From Bacteroidetes bacterium 2013_40CM_41_45 (lineage in GTDB: Bacteria; Bacteroidota; Bacteroidia; AKYH767-A; 2013-40CM-41-45), in contig NGFH01000004.1 in assembly GCA_002215675.1 (NCBI GenBank), positions 62,001-126,000 on the forward strand: a stretch of DNA of 64,000 bases, written 5' to 3'. Positions 43,332 to 51,331 of the stretch are shown here, piece by piece. Numbering within the stretch: position 1 is the stretch's first letter; every line of letters begins with the position of its first letter. A model generated the notes under the pieces. That model saw only the letters and a list, made by a program, of their open reading frames with translations. It ran no database searches and was not told where the DNA came from. Both the position numbers and the translations under genes were made by a program.

Positions 43332-43973
43332 ATGAAAACCCTAAAATTGAAAGTAATGTTTGCTTTGGGAGCATTAATAATATGCACCTTTAGTATTTCA
43401 GATGCTGCATTAACAGGCATGGCAGGTGTGACTCCGGGTAGTAAATTTGAGAAAGAAAATTCGGATATAAGGCACGATTTAGGAAATATTAATATGCAGA
43501 AGGACAGGATTCAGTTTCTTGATGCAAAATATAAAGCAGATAAAAAAGCCGGTAATAAAGTGGCTATGCTTGCCGACCAGAAAGAGCTGGAGAAAGCGAA
43601 AGCAGACCTGAAAAAACATAAAGCATACCTCGTAGCCGATAAAAGAGACTTGATGAAAGACCATAATCTTGCTATCAGCGAGCAGAAGAAAGAAATAAGG
43701 AAAGACAGAAGCAATGTGAGTGCAAACAGAAGAAAACTCGATAAAGAACTTGCGAAAGGCAATGAAACAGCAGCACAGGAATGTGTTAGCAAAATTGTCC
43801 GGCATCAGAACGATCTGAAGAATGATAAAACAGCTCTTCATAACGCAAGAACGGACAGGAATGAGAATATTTTAGCTGTAAACAAGGATATTAAAAAATC
43901 CCAAGGTCAGCCTGCTGCTGTTCTTACTGCTGAAAATACGGTTGCTCATGTCGACAACTGGATAAGTAAATAG
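43332..43973 (+). CDS. Exported Lys-rich coiled-coil protein
   Basis: 213 residues from the ATG at 43332 (signal peptide MKTLKLKVMFALGALIICTF..SDAA). The start is set by an AAGGAGG sequence 7 bases upstream, an unusually strong ribosome-binding site for this phylum. The mature protein is almost all charged helix (DLGNINMQKDRIQFLDAKYK, KELEKAKADLKKHKAYLVAD, KEIRKDRSNVSANRRKLDKE), so it is probably a periplasmic coiled coil. Strikingly rich in Lys, Asp and Asn. Function unknown; it may be stress-related, from the shared upstream sites. Confidence 0.78.
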   Translation: MKTLKLKVMFALGALIICTFSISDAALTGMAGVTPGSKFEKENSDIRHDLGNINMQKDRIQFLDAKYKADKKAGNKVAMLADQKELEKAKADLKKHKAYLVADKRDLMKDHNLAISEQKKEIRKDRSNVSANRRKLDKELAKGNETAAQECVSKIVRHQNDLKNDKTALHNARTDRNENILAVNKDIKKSQGQPAAVLTAENTVAHVDNWISK

Positions 43974-44022
43974 CATCATCACATCCAATATATAAAGCCA
44001 CTTTTCAATAAATGCAGTTTAG

Positions 44023-44057
44023 GCAAACGTCCCGATAAAGTCGGGACGTTTGCTTTT
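44023..44057 (+). terminator. Terminator after the Lys-rich coiled-coil gene
   Basis: GCAAACGTCCCGA (44023-44035) pairs perfectly with TCGGGACGTTTGC (44041-44053) and is followed by TTTT. A 13-bp stem. Confidence 0.93.
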
Positions 44058-44079
44058 ATGAGTATTGCAATTCCCCCTG

Positions 44080-44097
44080 TGTTGCACTTTTTCTACA
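44080..44097. promoter_or_regulatory. Palindromic site 3, before the OmpA lipoprotein gene
   Basis: TGTTGCACTTTTTCTACA fits TGTnG-N5-TTTnnACA and ends 138 bases before the ATG. It lies just after the preceding terminator. Confidence 0.5.
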
Positions 44098-44179
44098 ATA
44101 AAAATAATCGACTTCATACTAAGCCGGCATTATCCTGTAAATTTTAAAATGAGAATTGATTTGATGAAAAAAATTTTAC

Positions 44180-44192
44180 GGTATGTTTTTGG
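44180..44192 (+). promoter_or_regulatory. GGTATGTTTTTGG box before the OmpA lipoprotein gene
   Basis: It lies 43 bases before the ATG. It differs from the box at 45604 (GGTATATTTTTGG) at one base. Confidence 0.5.
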
Positions 44193-44235
44193 TTTATTAT
44201 TAAATGTAAATCTTTTTAATTAAATCAATAGAGAA

Positions 44236-45027
44236 ATGAAAACATCAATCAAAGTAGTTTTATTTTTATCGGTCATCGGGATAATTTCGCTTGGCTCCTG
44301 TGTTTCTTCTAAGAAATATAAAGCTGAGTTGTCGAGGAATACAGAACTTCAGGAAAAAAACCAGGCATTGCAGGCAAGTAATGCAAAACTGGAGGGCAAT
44401 ATTAATCAGTTGAAAGGTACGGTTTCTTCTAACCAGCAGGATTTAAATACGAAAGACAGAATGCTTGCAGATGAGCAAAAGCGAATGAGAGACATGAAAG
44501 CGATGGTAGATGATGAGCGGAATGCCATCCGTAAGCTTAAACAGGAAGTTTGCAGCGCATTAAAATGTTTTACTCCTGATGAATTGAAGATAGAAGTAAG
44601 AAATGGAAAACTTTATGTATCCATGTCAGACAAGCTGTTGTTTCCTTCGGGGAGTGATGTAGTGAACCAGCGCGGCAAGGAAGCTATTTCAATGCTTGCG
44701 GCAGTCTTGAAAAACAGCGACTTGGAAGTAATGGTTGAAGGCCATACCGACCCCGTTCCGATTCATACGTCGCGCAATCCTGATAACTGGGATTTGAGCG
44801 TGCACCGTGCAACAAGTGTAACAAGGATTTTCATTGACAATGGAATTCCTGCCGAACGGATTATAGCAAGCGGTCGCGGCCCGTATCATCCTTTAGCCGA
44901 AAATGAATCAGCAGAAGGCCGCCAGACAAATCGCAGAACGGAAATTGTTCTTGCTCCGAAGCTGGATAAACTCTGGAAACTGACCGAACAGGAAGACATC
45001 AGTACATCATCATCAGAAAACAAATAA
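44236..45027 (+). CDS. OmpA-family lipoprotein with coiled-coil linker
   Basis: 263 residues. The lipobox ISLGSC places lipidated Cys22. Residues 30-110 form a coiled coil (KKYKAELSRNTELQEKNQAL, LADEQKRMRDMKAMVDDERN). The C-terminal OmpA domain (about 120-245) binds peptidoglycan: DKLLFPSGSDVV, VEGHTDPVPIHT, WDLSVHRATSV and GRQTNRRTEIVL. It is predicted to tie the outer membrane to the cell wall. The next gene, 43 bases on, may be co-transcribed. It carries palindromic site 3 and the GGTAT box upstream. Confidence 0.94.
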   Translation: MKTSIKVVLFLSVIGIISLGSCVSSKKYKAELSRNTELQEKNQALQASNAKLEGNINQLKGTVSSNQQDLNTKDRMLADEQKRMRDMKAMVDDERNAIRKLKQEVCSALKCFTPDELKIEVRNGKLYVSMSDKLLFPSGSDVVNQRGKEAISMLAAVLKNSDLEVMVEGHTDPVPIHTSRNPDNWDLSVHRATSVTRIFIDNGIPAERIIASGRGPYHPLAENESAEGRQTNRRTEIVLAPKLDKLWKLTEQEDISTSSSENK

Positions 45028-45070
45028 AAATTTCTAATCATTATTTAATAACTTTTAAATTTTAAAAATC

Positions 45071-45448
45071 ATGAAAAGGTTAATTGGATTTATAATAATG
45101 GCATTTGCTTTGAATGCATTTGCCCAGGAACCGGTAGCGCCTGAAAAAAAAGAACCAGCGGCACAGGTTCAACAAAAAAGTGAACAGAAGGTCAAAGAGG
45201 GCATAAGTTTTAAATCAGGAAAGGCATGGATGACTAAGGACGGAAAAACCACAGCTCTCGATAAAGAGGTAACTCTCATGAATGGAACCAGAGTAACTCC
45301 TTCAGGCGCTGTGATTATGAAGGATGGTTCAAAGGCAATGTTGAAAGAAGGTGATTTTGTTTCGATGGAAGGAGCGGTAGAAAGAAAAGTCCCGGTGAAA
45401 GCAACAGATAGAACGAAGGCCTATCCTGAAAAGGACGCTAACAAGTAA
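45071..45448 (+). CDS. DUF6799-type exported protein
   Basis: 125 residues with signal peptide MKRLIGFIIMAFALNAFAQ. A Glu/Lys/Gln-rich linker is followed by the domain SFKSGKAWMTKDGKTTALD, VTLMNGTRVTPSGAVIMKDG and KAMLKEGDFVSMEG, the repeated strand pattern of DUF6799. Probably periplasmic; function unknown. It lies 43 bases after the OmpA gene, with no promoter box of the local type, so it is probably in the same transcript. A terminator follows. Confidence 0.82.
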   Translation: MKRLIGFIIMAFALNAFAQEPVAPEKKEPAAQVQQKSEQKVKEGISFKSGKAWMTKDGKTTALDKEVTLMNGTRVTPSGAVIMKDGSKAMLKEGDFVSMEGAVERKVPVKATDRTKAYPEKDANK

Positions 45449-45472
45449 ATTTGCTTTCTGAATCCGGATTTA

Positions 45473-45510
45473 TAAAACCATCGGTGAGAACCGGTGGTTT
45501 TATTTTTTTT
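45473..45510 (+). terminator. Terminator after the DUF6799 gene
   Basis: AAAACCA-T-CGGT pairs with ACCG-G-TGGTTTT around GAGA and is followed by ATTTTTTTT. Confidence 0.92.
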
Positions 45511-45533
45511 GCAGGCTGAAAGTCCTCACTCCT

Positions 45534-45551
45534 TGTTGAATTGTTTCCACA
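45534..45551. promoter_or_regulatory. Palindromic site 4, before the 21-residue ORF
   Basis: TGTTGAATTGTTTCCACA fits TGTnG-N5-TTTnnACA and ends 109 bases before the tiny ORF at 45661. Confidence 0.5.
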
Positions 45552-45603
45552 TTTTGTCCGGCCAGGTTTCAGAAAAATCGATTTTTAAGGCGGAAAATGT
45601 CTT

Positions 45604-45616
45604 GGTATATTTTTGG
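45604..45616 (+). promoter_or_regulatory. GGTATATTTTTGG box, contains an exact TATTTTTG
   Basis: It lies 44 bases before the ATG of the 21-residue ORF, the same spacing (42-46 bases) that similar boxes have from the ferredoxin, coiled-coil and OmpA starts. Confidence 0.5.
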
Positions 45617-45660
45617 AAATGATACATGTAAGTGAATTTTTATATCAACAACTTACGGGT

Positions 45661-45726
45661 ATGAAAAGAATATACTTCAACTATTTTAAAGGAAGATTTG
45701 CTCTGGTACGATGGGTTATCGCATAG
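45661..45726 (+). CDS. Possible 21-residue leader peptide
   Basis: The ORF encodes MKRIYFNYFKGRFALVRWVI then A and stop. It is aromatic and basic. Its start has the same spacing from a GGTAT box as three real genes nearby. Its last codons and stop form the left arm of a 13-bp hairpin (45713-45749), as in leader-peptide attenuators. No homology is known to me. It could also be a small-RNA region that happens to be open. Confidence 0.35.
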   Translation: MKRIYFNYFKGRFALVRWVIA

Positions 45727-45749
45727 TTGCTTTAATTATGCGATAACCC
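45713..45749 (+). ncRNA. Strong hairpin after the 21-residue ORF
   Basis: GGGTTATCGCATA (45713-45725) pairs perfectly with TATGCGATAACCC (45737-45749) around an 11-base loop. There is no T-run next to it. About 22 bases on, GACT-CGA-AGTC and CCCTTTTTTT (45771-45791) look like a short terminator. Together they suggest a transcript of about 170 bases, or an attenuator ahead of the T9SS gene. Confidence 0.45.
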
Positions 45750-45853
45750 CATACTAATCGCCAGACACGAGACTCGAAGTCCCCTTTTTTTAAATTTCTT
45801 TTATCAATTTAACCCTTGTTCTGTGACTAGAGAACAGCAAAATAAAAATCATC

Positions 45854-47641
45854 ATGAAAAAAAAGATACTTAATGCAGGAGTTATTGCTATAACACTGCT
45901 GTTATTCACAACATCATTTTCATCGGGCGCAACATTTACCGCAGTGGCTTCGGGCAACTGGAGCAGCACTACAACATGGGGTGGTTCTGTTCCGCCTTTA
46001 ACTATTATCTCCGACCAGGTTATTATTTCTTCAGGCATTAATGTAACAATGGATAACAGTGTTACACTGAATGGAGGGCTTGCCATGCTTAATGTTGAAG
46101 GTACATTATCATCAGCATCGAGTGGAATGCTTACCGTTATGGCAGGTTCGGTAACAGGCGCGGGAGCCATTAATGTAGGCAGCGTGGTATGTCAAACAGC
46201 TGCGATAGTTTCTTTCACCGGCTCGCTTACGGCAAACACGCTTACATGTAACGTGCTGAACTTGCTTGTTGCTGCCGACATTATGGTGAACCAGACTTTG
46301 AACATGTCCTCAGGGGTGCTGAATCTGCAAACAGGCAGCAGCCTCGATGTCGGAGCAAATGCTACGATTGTTATTTCGGGAGGAATGATCACTCTAAACG
46401 GAGGTACGGTAGGTTTGTCCGGTTCATACAATGTCAGTTATATTGTAGGGTCGGCGGTTGCAGGAGTTGAGTTAAGCGGTTCAGGGCTAAATAATGTAGC
46501 CGTTAATGTAGGCATCGGAAACACAGTAACTCTTTCTTCGGATTTAACCGTTTCGGGAACGCTGACATTGACCAGCGGCACATTGGTGCTTGCAGGAAAC
46601 GACCTTACCCTATCGGGCAATCTATCCGCAACAGCAGGCGCAACAGTTTCTTCTACCGCAAGCTCTAATATTTCCATCAGCGCCGCAACTTCTCTTTCCG
46701 GTGTTCTCACTTTTAGTTCTTCGGGTAATGTCGTAAATAATTTTACAGTAAATATCGGAAGCAATGGTTCCGTTATGCTCGGCTCAGACATCGTTATCCA
46801 GGGAATGTTAAGCCTGGTAAGCGGTCATTTGAATGTAGGCAGTTACAATGCTGAAATAGGAGCAAGCGGTTCTGTTACCGGTGAATCAGGTTCGGCTTAT
46901 GTTATCACGGGCGTTACAGGCAGTTTATCGATGCACTTAACAGCAGGTGCCTCTGCTTCCACGACATTTCCGGTGGGCACATCCGTTCATTTTTGCCCGG
47001 CACAAATACTTTTGAATGCAGGTTCTGCAAGCGGAGAAGTTTTTGTTGGTGCTGCAACCGATGTTTATGCGCAGGGAACGTCAGGAGTAGATATCTCTAT
47101 GACACAGCCCCTTGTAGACGCAACATGGTTTATTCATTCAGACATTATTGCTAATCTTAACATGAATATCAGGCTAATGTGGGCTGCGACAGCGGAAGTG
47201 AATGCGTTTAACCGCACTATGGCTTATATCTCGCACTATATGGCAGGAAACTGGGATGTAACTGCAACAGCATCTGCAAACATAGAAGCAAACGGAATGT
47301 ACAGCTTAAGCAGGAATAACATCACTTCACTAAGTCCCTTTGCTGTGTTTGACCAGAATACAATTCCAACCGCCGTGGAAAACGAGGCTGCCGACCTTAT
47401 TTCATTTAATGTTTATCCAAACCCTGCGGCTGATTTCATTAACGTGAAATATCCCCTAAGTTCTCTAAATTCCGAACCCACATACATTGAAGTTGTCGAT
47501 ATCCTCGGCTCAAGAATATATAGTGCGCGGTTAACAAAAGTTAACACGATAATTCCCGTAGAAAGATTTCTTCCGGGTAACTACTTCATCCGCGTTTACA
47601 ACGACAATATGAGTACAGTAAAGAAATTCATCAAAATGTAA
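45854..47641 (+). CDS. T9SS-secreted beta-helix-like adhesin
   Basis: 595 residues with signal peptide MKKKILNAGVIAITLLLFTT. The region 35-400 is a monotonous Ser/Thr/Gly/Val/Asn pattern of short strands (GNTVTLSSDLTVSGTLTLTS, ASGSVTGESGSAYVITGVTG) typical of a right-handed beta-helix. Residues from about 525 (ISFNVYPNPAADFINVKYPL, PGNYFIRVYNDN) are the T9SS sorting tail. Predicted to be a surface protein, perhaps adhesive. It follows a 200-base untranslated region that holds a leader-like ORF and hairpin. Function inferred only from composition. Confidence 0.87.
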   Translation: MKKKILNAGVIAITLLLFTTSFSSGATFTAVASGNWSSTTTWGGSVPPLTIISDQVIISSGINVTMDNSVTLNGGLAMLNVEGTLSSASSGMLTVMAGSVTGAGAINVGSVVCQTAAIVSFTGSLTANTLTCNVLNLLVAADIMVNQTLNMSSGVLNLQTGSSLDVGANATIVISGGMITLNGGTVGLSGSYNVSYIVGSAVAGVELSGSGLNNVAVNVGIGNTVTLSSDLTVSGTLTLTSGTLVLAGNDLTLSGNLSATAGATVSSTASSNISISAATSLSGVLTFSSSGNVVNNFTVNIGSNGSVMLGSDIVIQGMLSLVSGHLNVGSYNAEIGASGSVTGESGSAYVITGVTGSLSMHLTAGASASTTFPVGTSVHFCPAQILLNAGSASGEVFVGAATDVYAQGTSGVDISMTQPLVDATWFIHSDIIANLNMNIRLMWAATAEVNAFNRTMAYISHYMAGNWDVTATASANIEANGMYSLSRNNITSLSPFAVFDQNTIPTAVENEAADLISFNVYPNPAADFINVKYPLSSLNSEPTYIEVVDILGSRIYSARLTKVNTIIPVERFLPGNYFIRVYNDNMSTVKKFIKM

Positions 47642-47670
47642 GTGAGTAGTTTCTGCATGGTTTATCGAGC

Positions 47671-47702
47671 AAAAAAGGACTCTTAACGGAGTCCTTTTTT
47701 TA
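47671..47702. terminator. Terminator between convergent T9SS gene and trehalose operon
   Basis: AAAAAAGGACTC pairs with GGAGTCCTTTTTT around TTAAC, with A-run and T-run on either side, so it can work in both directions. Confidence 0.92.
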
Positions 47703-47718
47703 TTAGCATATCTTAAAC

Positions 47719-49920
47719 TCAGGAATGCAAATCATTTAAAAGATTTACAACGTCCTCCTGGGTTGGCACATTTAAAAGCGCATAAGATGATTGCTGCCCG
47801 ACTTTTATAGAGAATGCTCCGGCAGGCATTACCCTGAAAAGGTCCTCATCCGTCCAGTCGTCACCGGCAGCAAGGATGAAGCGGTTGTTCTTTTTTATTT
47901 TAGAAAGCCAGTGCAAGGCAGCCACGCCTTTATCAATACCGGAGTTGCGCATTTCAAGAGCGTTGTTGCTGTTAAGTATTTGTATGTCGAGATTCGAAGT
48001 AAAACTTACAAGATGATTTACCAGTTCCTTAACCCGCAAAGCAGCAAACACCGGCTCTGACATGCGATAGTGAAATACAACAGAAAATTCTTTTTCTTCC
48101 ACGTAAGAACCCGGTAATCTTTCTGCAAAGTGATTCATAATCGGGATAATTCTTTTCTTCCAGTTACTCCTCACCGGTTTCAGGAGTTGCCAGGCATGAT
48201 TTTTTTCTTTCAGCCAGATGCCATGCTCTGCAACCAAATTAAGGGGCAAATGAGAAAACCAATTTTTCAGCGTGTGCCGGTCTCGCCCGCTTATAATTAC
48301 AACTTCTGTATTCTTCATGCCTGATAAGCGCTCAAGAATGCTCATAAGCCTTTTATCGGGTGATGCATCTTCGGGATGATTGACGAAAGGGACCAGCGTT
48401 CCGTCATAATCAAGAAATAAAATATGCGAAGCTGAACGGCCGAATTTTGTGAGGATTTTTTTTCTTAGCTGCGGAGTAATCATTTTCGCGCGCAAACGTC
48501 TCTGTTTCTTTTTTATCGATTTTAATTGTGACAAAAAATCATCGGCCCACCTGAATACGTCATAGGTCATCAATCGTTTTTGCATCACTTCCAAATGCTT
48601 CTTTTGTTTTTTTTCATCGGCATGAAGAGCTTCCACTAATGCATTGCTTATTTCTTCGGTGTTGGGATTGATAACAATAGATTCGGCAAGTTCATCCGCA
48701 GCGCCGGCCATCTCACTTAGGATAAGCACGCCCTTATTATCTGTGCGCGAAGCGATATATTCCTTAGCAATAAGATTCATGCCGTCACGAAGGGGAGTTA
48801 CAAGAGCAATATCACTTGTATTGTATAATGCAATCAGCTCCGTAAAAGAAAGCGAGCGGTATTGATAATGAATAGGTACCCATTCAAAGTTTCCATACCT
48901 GCCGTTAATGCTGCCAACCAGCTCATCAATCTGGCTTTTTATGGCCTGGTAACTTTCAACGCCAATCCTGCTGGGAACAATTATCATCATCAATATCACT
49001 TTCTCCATCCATTGCGGGTTATTTTTCAGAAAATGGTCATATCCTCTCAGGCGATTTAAAATTCCTTTTGAATAATCTTGTCGGTCGAGAGAAAGAATTA
49101 ATTTTTTTCCCGGGATAGTTTTCCGCAGCAACGTTTTTTCCTTCTTCACTTTTTGACTCAGCGCAGCAGAATGATATTTATGGTAATCAATGCCCATGGG
49201 GAATGTATCTACTTTTACAAGGCGGTTGTTGTAGGAAACTTCTCCCATGTGATTATGTAAGCCAAGAATGCGTAGCGTGCTTCGCAGAAAATATGTCCTG
49301 TAGTCATGAGTGTGAAAGCCGATAAGGTCTGCACCGTACATCCCCTCAAAAATCTGCCTTCTCCATTCGCTGGGTAACAGGCGAAACACTTCATAAGACG
49401 GAAAAGGTATATGAAGAAAAAAACCGATTTCTGCGTCCGGCATTTTTTTTCGCAACATGGCAGGAAGCAGCATGAGGTGATAATCATGTATCCAGATTAC
49501 GTCATTGCGTTTTGCGATGCGGCACAGCGCTTCGCAATAAACCTGGTTTACTGCAACATATTCTTCCCAGTTTTCTGTTTCATAAGATGCAAGAGAAGGA
49601 AAATAATGAAAGAGAGGCCAAATGGTTTTATTGCAAAATCCCTGGTAAAATCTTTCCATAACATCTTCGGACAAGAAAACACTCTGTACGTCAAACTTTT
49701 TTAAGATTTCTTTCCTGACCTTATTTTCATCACTCTCGGGAACTGCTGTGCCCGGCCATCCCAGCCAGGTAATTTTATTGCCAGGTGATTTTTTCTTCAC
49801 CCGTTCTACGTAGGTACGCAAGCCGGATGCAAGTCCGCCCGAACTTTCATCATAGCGATATTTTCCGCCTTCACTTACAATGCTGACGGGTGCCCGGTTT
49901 GAAACAATGATAAGTCCCAT
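47719..49920 (-). CDS. Bifunctional trehalose-6-phosphate synthase/phosphatase
   Basis: 733 residues, OtsA fused to OtsB. Residues 1-465 are the glycosyltransferase (IIVSNRAPVSI, IWIHDYHLMLLPAML, GFFLHIPFPSYEVFRLLP, GFHTHDYRTYFL, LVTPLRDGMNL), which joins UDP- or GDP-glucose to glucose-6-phosphate. From about 485 the HAD phosphatase begins (FLDYDGTLVPFVNHPE, EVVIISGRDR, AAGDDWTDEDLFRVMP) and removes the phosphate to give trehalose. Trehalose protects against drying and osmotic stress. It lies 5 bases after the trehalase gene in the same operon, so making and breaking are co-expressed. Confidence 0.96.
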   Translation of the reverse strand: MGLIIVSNRAPVSIVSEGGKYRYDESSGGLASGLRTYVERVKKKSPGNKITWLGWPGTAVPESDENKVRKEILKKFDVQSVFLSEDVMERFYQGFCNKTIWPLFHYFPSLASYETENWEEYVAVNQVYCEALCRIAKRNDVIWIHDYHLMLLPAMLRKKMPDAEIGFFLHIPFPSYEVFRLLPSEWRRQIFEGMYGADLIGFHTHDYRTYFLRSTLRILGLHNHMGEVSYNNRLVKVDTFPMGIDYHKYHSAALSQKVKKEKTLLRKTIPGKKLILSLDRQDYSKGILNRLRGYDHFLKNNPQWMEKVILMMIIVPSRIGVESYQAIKSQIDELVGSINGRYGNFEWVPIHYQYRSLSFTELIALYNTSDIALVTPLRDGMNLIAKEYIASRTDNKGVLILSEMAGAADELAESIVINPNTEEISNALVEALHADEKKQKKHLEVMQKRLMTYDVFRWADDFLSQLKSIKKKQRRLRAKMITPQLRKKILTKFGRSASHILFLDYDGTLVPFVNHPEDASPDKRLMSILERLSGMKNTEVVIISGRDRHTLKNWFSHLPLNLVAEHGIWLKEKNHAWQLLKPVRSNWKKRIIPIMNHFAERLPGSYVEEKEFSVVFHYRMSEPVFAALRVKELVNHLVSFTSNLDIQILNSNNALEMRNSGIDKGVAALHWLSKIKKNNRFILAAGDDWTDEDLFRVMPAGAFSIKVGQQSSYALLNVPTQEDVVNLLNDLHS

Positions 49921-49925
49921 AAAAA

Positions 49926-51119
49926 TTAACTATCTCCGAATTGATTCAACAAGCGGACAAAAACTGCATTGGTCCATCCAAAGCCCGACTGGGTGGGATA
50001 ACGCTCCGATTTACCTATAGTGCATTTAACAACATTATATTTTTCCCACAGCTTTCCCGTTTCATCAAATACTTTTTTGTTCAGGTCTAAATATTTTTTT
50101 GCAAGCCGGGCTGCATCTTTATGGAACCCATAATTCATCAATCCTCTTATTACAATCCATTGCTGGTTGGGCCAGCCATTGGGATAGTCGTGCTGCTTAT
50201 ATTCTTTTGACAATCCTGTTGCCTGCGAGTTGGCCAGCCCCCCGGCATATTCAAACTTGTCAAGGTTATCGATGATTTTTCTTGCCTGGGTATATGTAGC
50301 CATTCTGGCCCATAGCGGGTAGAAGCCGGCAATGGAATAAAAGCTGCTCTGCCGTTTGTGCTTATAATCGTAATCAAAATAAAAACCCTTATTATAATTC
50401 CACATCAGTTTGTTTATCTTTCTTCTCCTTTTTTCTGACTGAAGAATATATGCTTCAGATTTTTTATAATTGCGAATGCTCTTATAAAATTCCGCCAGGT
50501 CCGTTTCGTATTTATATAAAGCACAGTTTAAATCTACCGGCAGATAATTGAGGCAGCGGTTCCTGAATCGTGAGGTCATGTCCCAACCCGATTCGTGTTC
50601 AGCGGCAAGATGAGTGATATAATGGTCGCAGTAGCGCGAAAGCCCTTCATAAACGATATGAATCTCTGTGAGCTTTTTGTTCATCCAATAACTATTCAGC
50701 TCATGTTCTGCAGCCGCCATAGTGGTTTTCATCCAATGCAAGTCATTGTTCACATTGAAAACTTCCCTTGCCATGGTAGATAAAAACGGAATTTGCGAGG
50801 AACCCAGGTTATAAAACCGGTTGCGCATGGGAATAATGTTAAACCGCTTTTGCAGGAAAATAAAATTATCAATCATGCCTTTGGCAATATCTGCCCGGCC
50901 GCATTTTACCAAACCAACAATAATGAAATAGCTATCCCAATAAAACTGGTCATCCTTATAAATGGAATTGTCGGGTGAAATGAATTTATGGGGGAGACCG
51001 AGATGTATAAACTCATCATGTGGATAATAACAGGTAATTTCCTTCCAATATTTTTCAATATATCTTGAGCAGTCCTTGTAATCTTTAGCGGTTATTACTG
51101 TTTTGATATTTTTTTTCAT
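49926..51119 (-). CDS. GH37 trehalase
   Basis: 397 residues of glycoside hydrolase family 37, which splits trehalose into two glucose molecules. Signatures are DDQFYWDSYFIIVGL, AEHESGWDMTSRF (catalytic acid region), NGWPNQQWIVIRGLMNYG and EKYNVV near the C-terminus. It lacks a signal peptide and is shorter than typical 550-residue trehalases, so it is a compact cytoplasmic form. It is first in an operon with the trehalose synthase/phosphatase. Confidence 0.94.
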   Translation of the reverse strand: MKKNIKTVITAKDYKDCSRYIEKYWKEITCYYPHDEFIHLGLPHKFISPDNSIYKDDQFYWDSYFIIVGLVKCGRADIAKGMIDNFIFLQKRFNIIPMRNRFYNLGSSQIPFLSTMAREVFNVNNDLHWMKTTMAAAEHELNSYWMNKKLTEIHIVYEGLSRYCDHYITHLAAEHESGWDMTSRFRNRCLNYLPVDLNCALYKYETDLAEFYKSIRNYKKSEAYILQSEKRRRKINKLMWNYNKGFYFDYDYKHKRQSSFYSIAGFYPLWARMATYTQARKIIDNLDKFEYAGGLANSQATGLSKEYKQHDYPNGWPNQQWIVIRGLMNYGFHKDAARLAKKYLDLNKKVFDETGKLWEKYNVVKCTIGKSERYPTQSGFGWTNAVFVRLLNQFGDS

Positions 51120-51185
51120 CCAGAAAAATTAAACTCAAATGTACTGAATATGTAAATTATAAAAAAAAGACCCGGTTGGATTAGA

Positions 51186-51222
51186 GGGAAAAGAAAAGTC
51201 CCCCGATATACCGGGGGACTTC
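51186..51222 (-). terminator. Terminator, minus strand
   Basis: AAGTCCCCCG (51196-51205) pairs with CGGGGGACTT (51212-51221) over 10 bp. On the minus strand the hairpin is followed by TTTCTTTTC. It ends transcription from the lipoprotein gene and the RNA region. Confidence 0.9.
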
Positions 51223-51331
51223 TTACCTCTCCTCGCGCCGTTCGGGTGAACAGCAGCGAAACACTTCATGCTATGTTTACCTGACGAGATGCATGGTCTA
51301 TGGATATGCTCCGCCTGAGGAGAGGAAGCTC
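51196..51331 (-). ncRNA. Candidate structured RNA with its own terminator
   Basis: On the minus strand, directly after the stop of the lipoprotein at 51332, CCTCTCCTC (51325-51317) can pair with GAGGAGAGG (51234-51226), enclosing about 82 bases. Inside are GTTC-ACCC-GAAC and a CATGC/GCATG pair. The element is followed by the terminator AAGTCCCCCG with CGGGGGACTT and TTTTCTTTT. It could be a processed 3' small RNA or a structured 3' UTR. It matches no RNA family I recognise. Confidence 0.45.

Noticed and set aside
45755-45790. tRNA-like T-arm (GACTCGAAGTCCCC) suggesting a tRNA remnant or attachment site
   Set aside because: No acceptor stem, anticodon arm or T-loop of correct length; it reads better as a short stem before a T-run.
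46438-46791. 117-residue minus-strand frame inside the T9SS beta-helix gene
   Set aside because: It mirrors a repetitive Ser/Thr/Val coding region; no start signal or family.
51196-51331. Signal-recognition-particle RNA or another named RNA
   Set aside because: It contains GTCAGGT and AGCAGC-like pieces, but not the conserved tetraloop and asymmetric loop in the right order.
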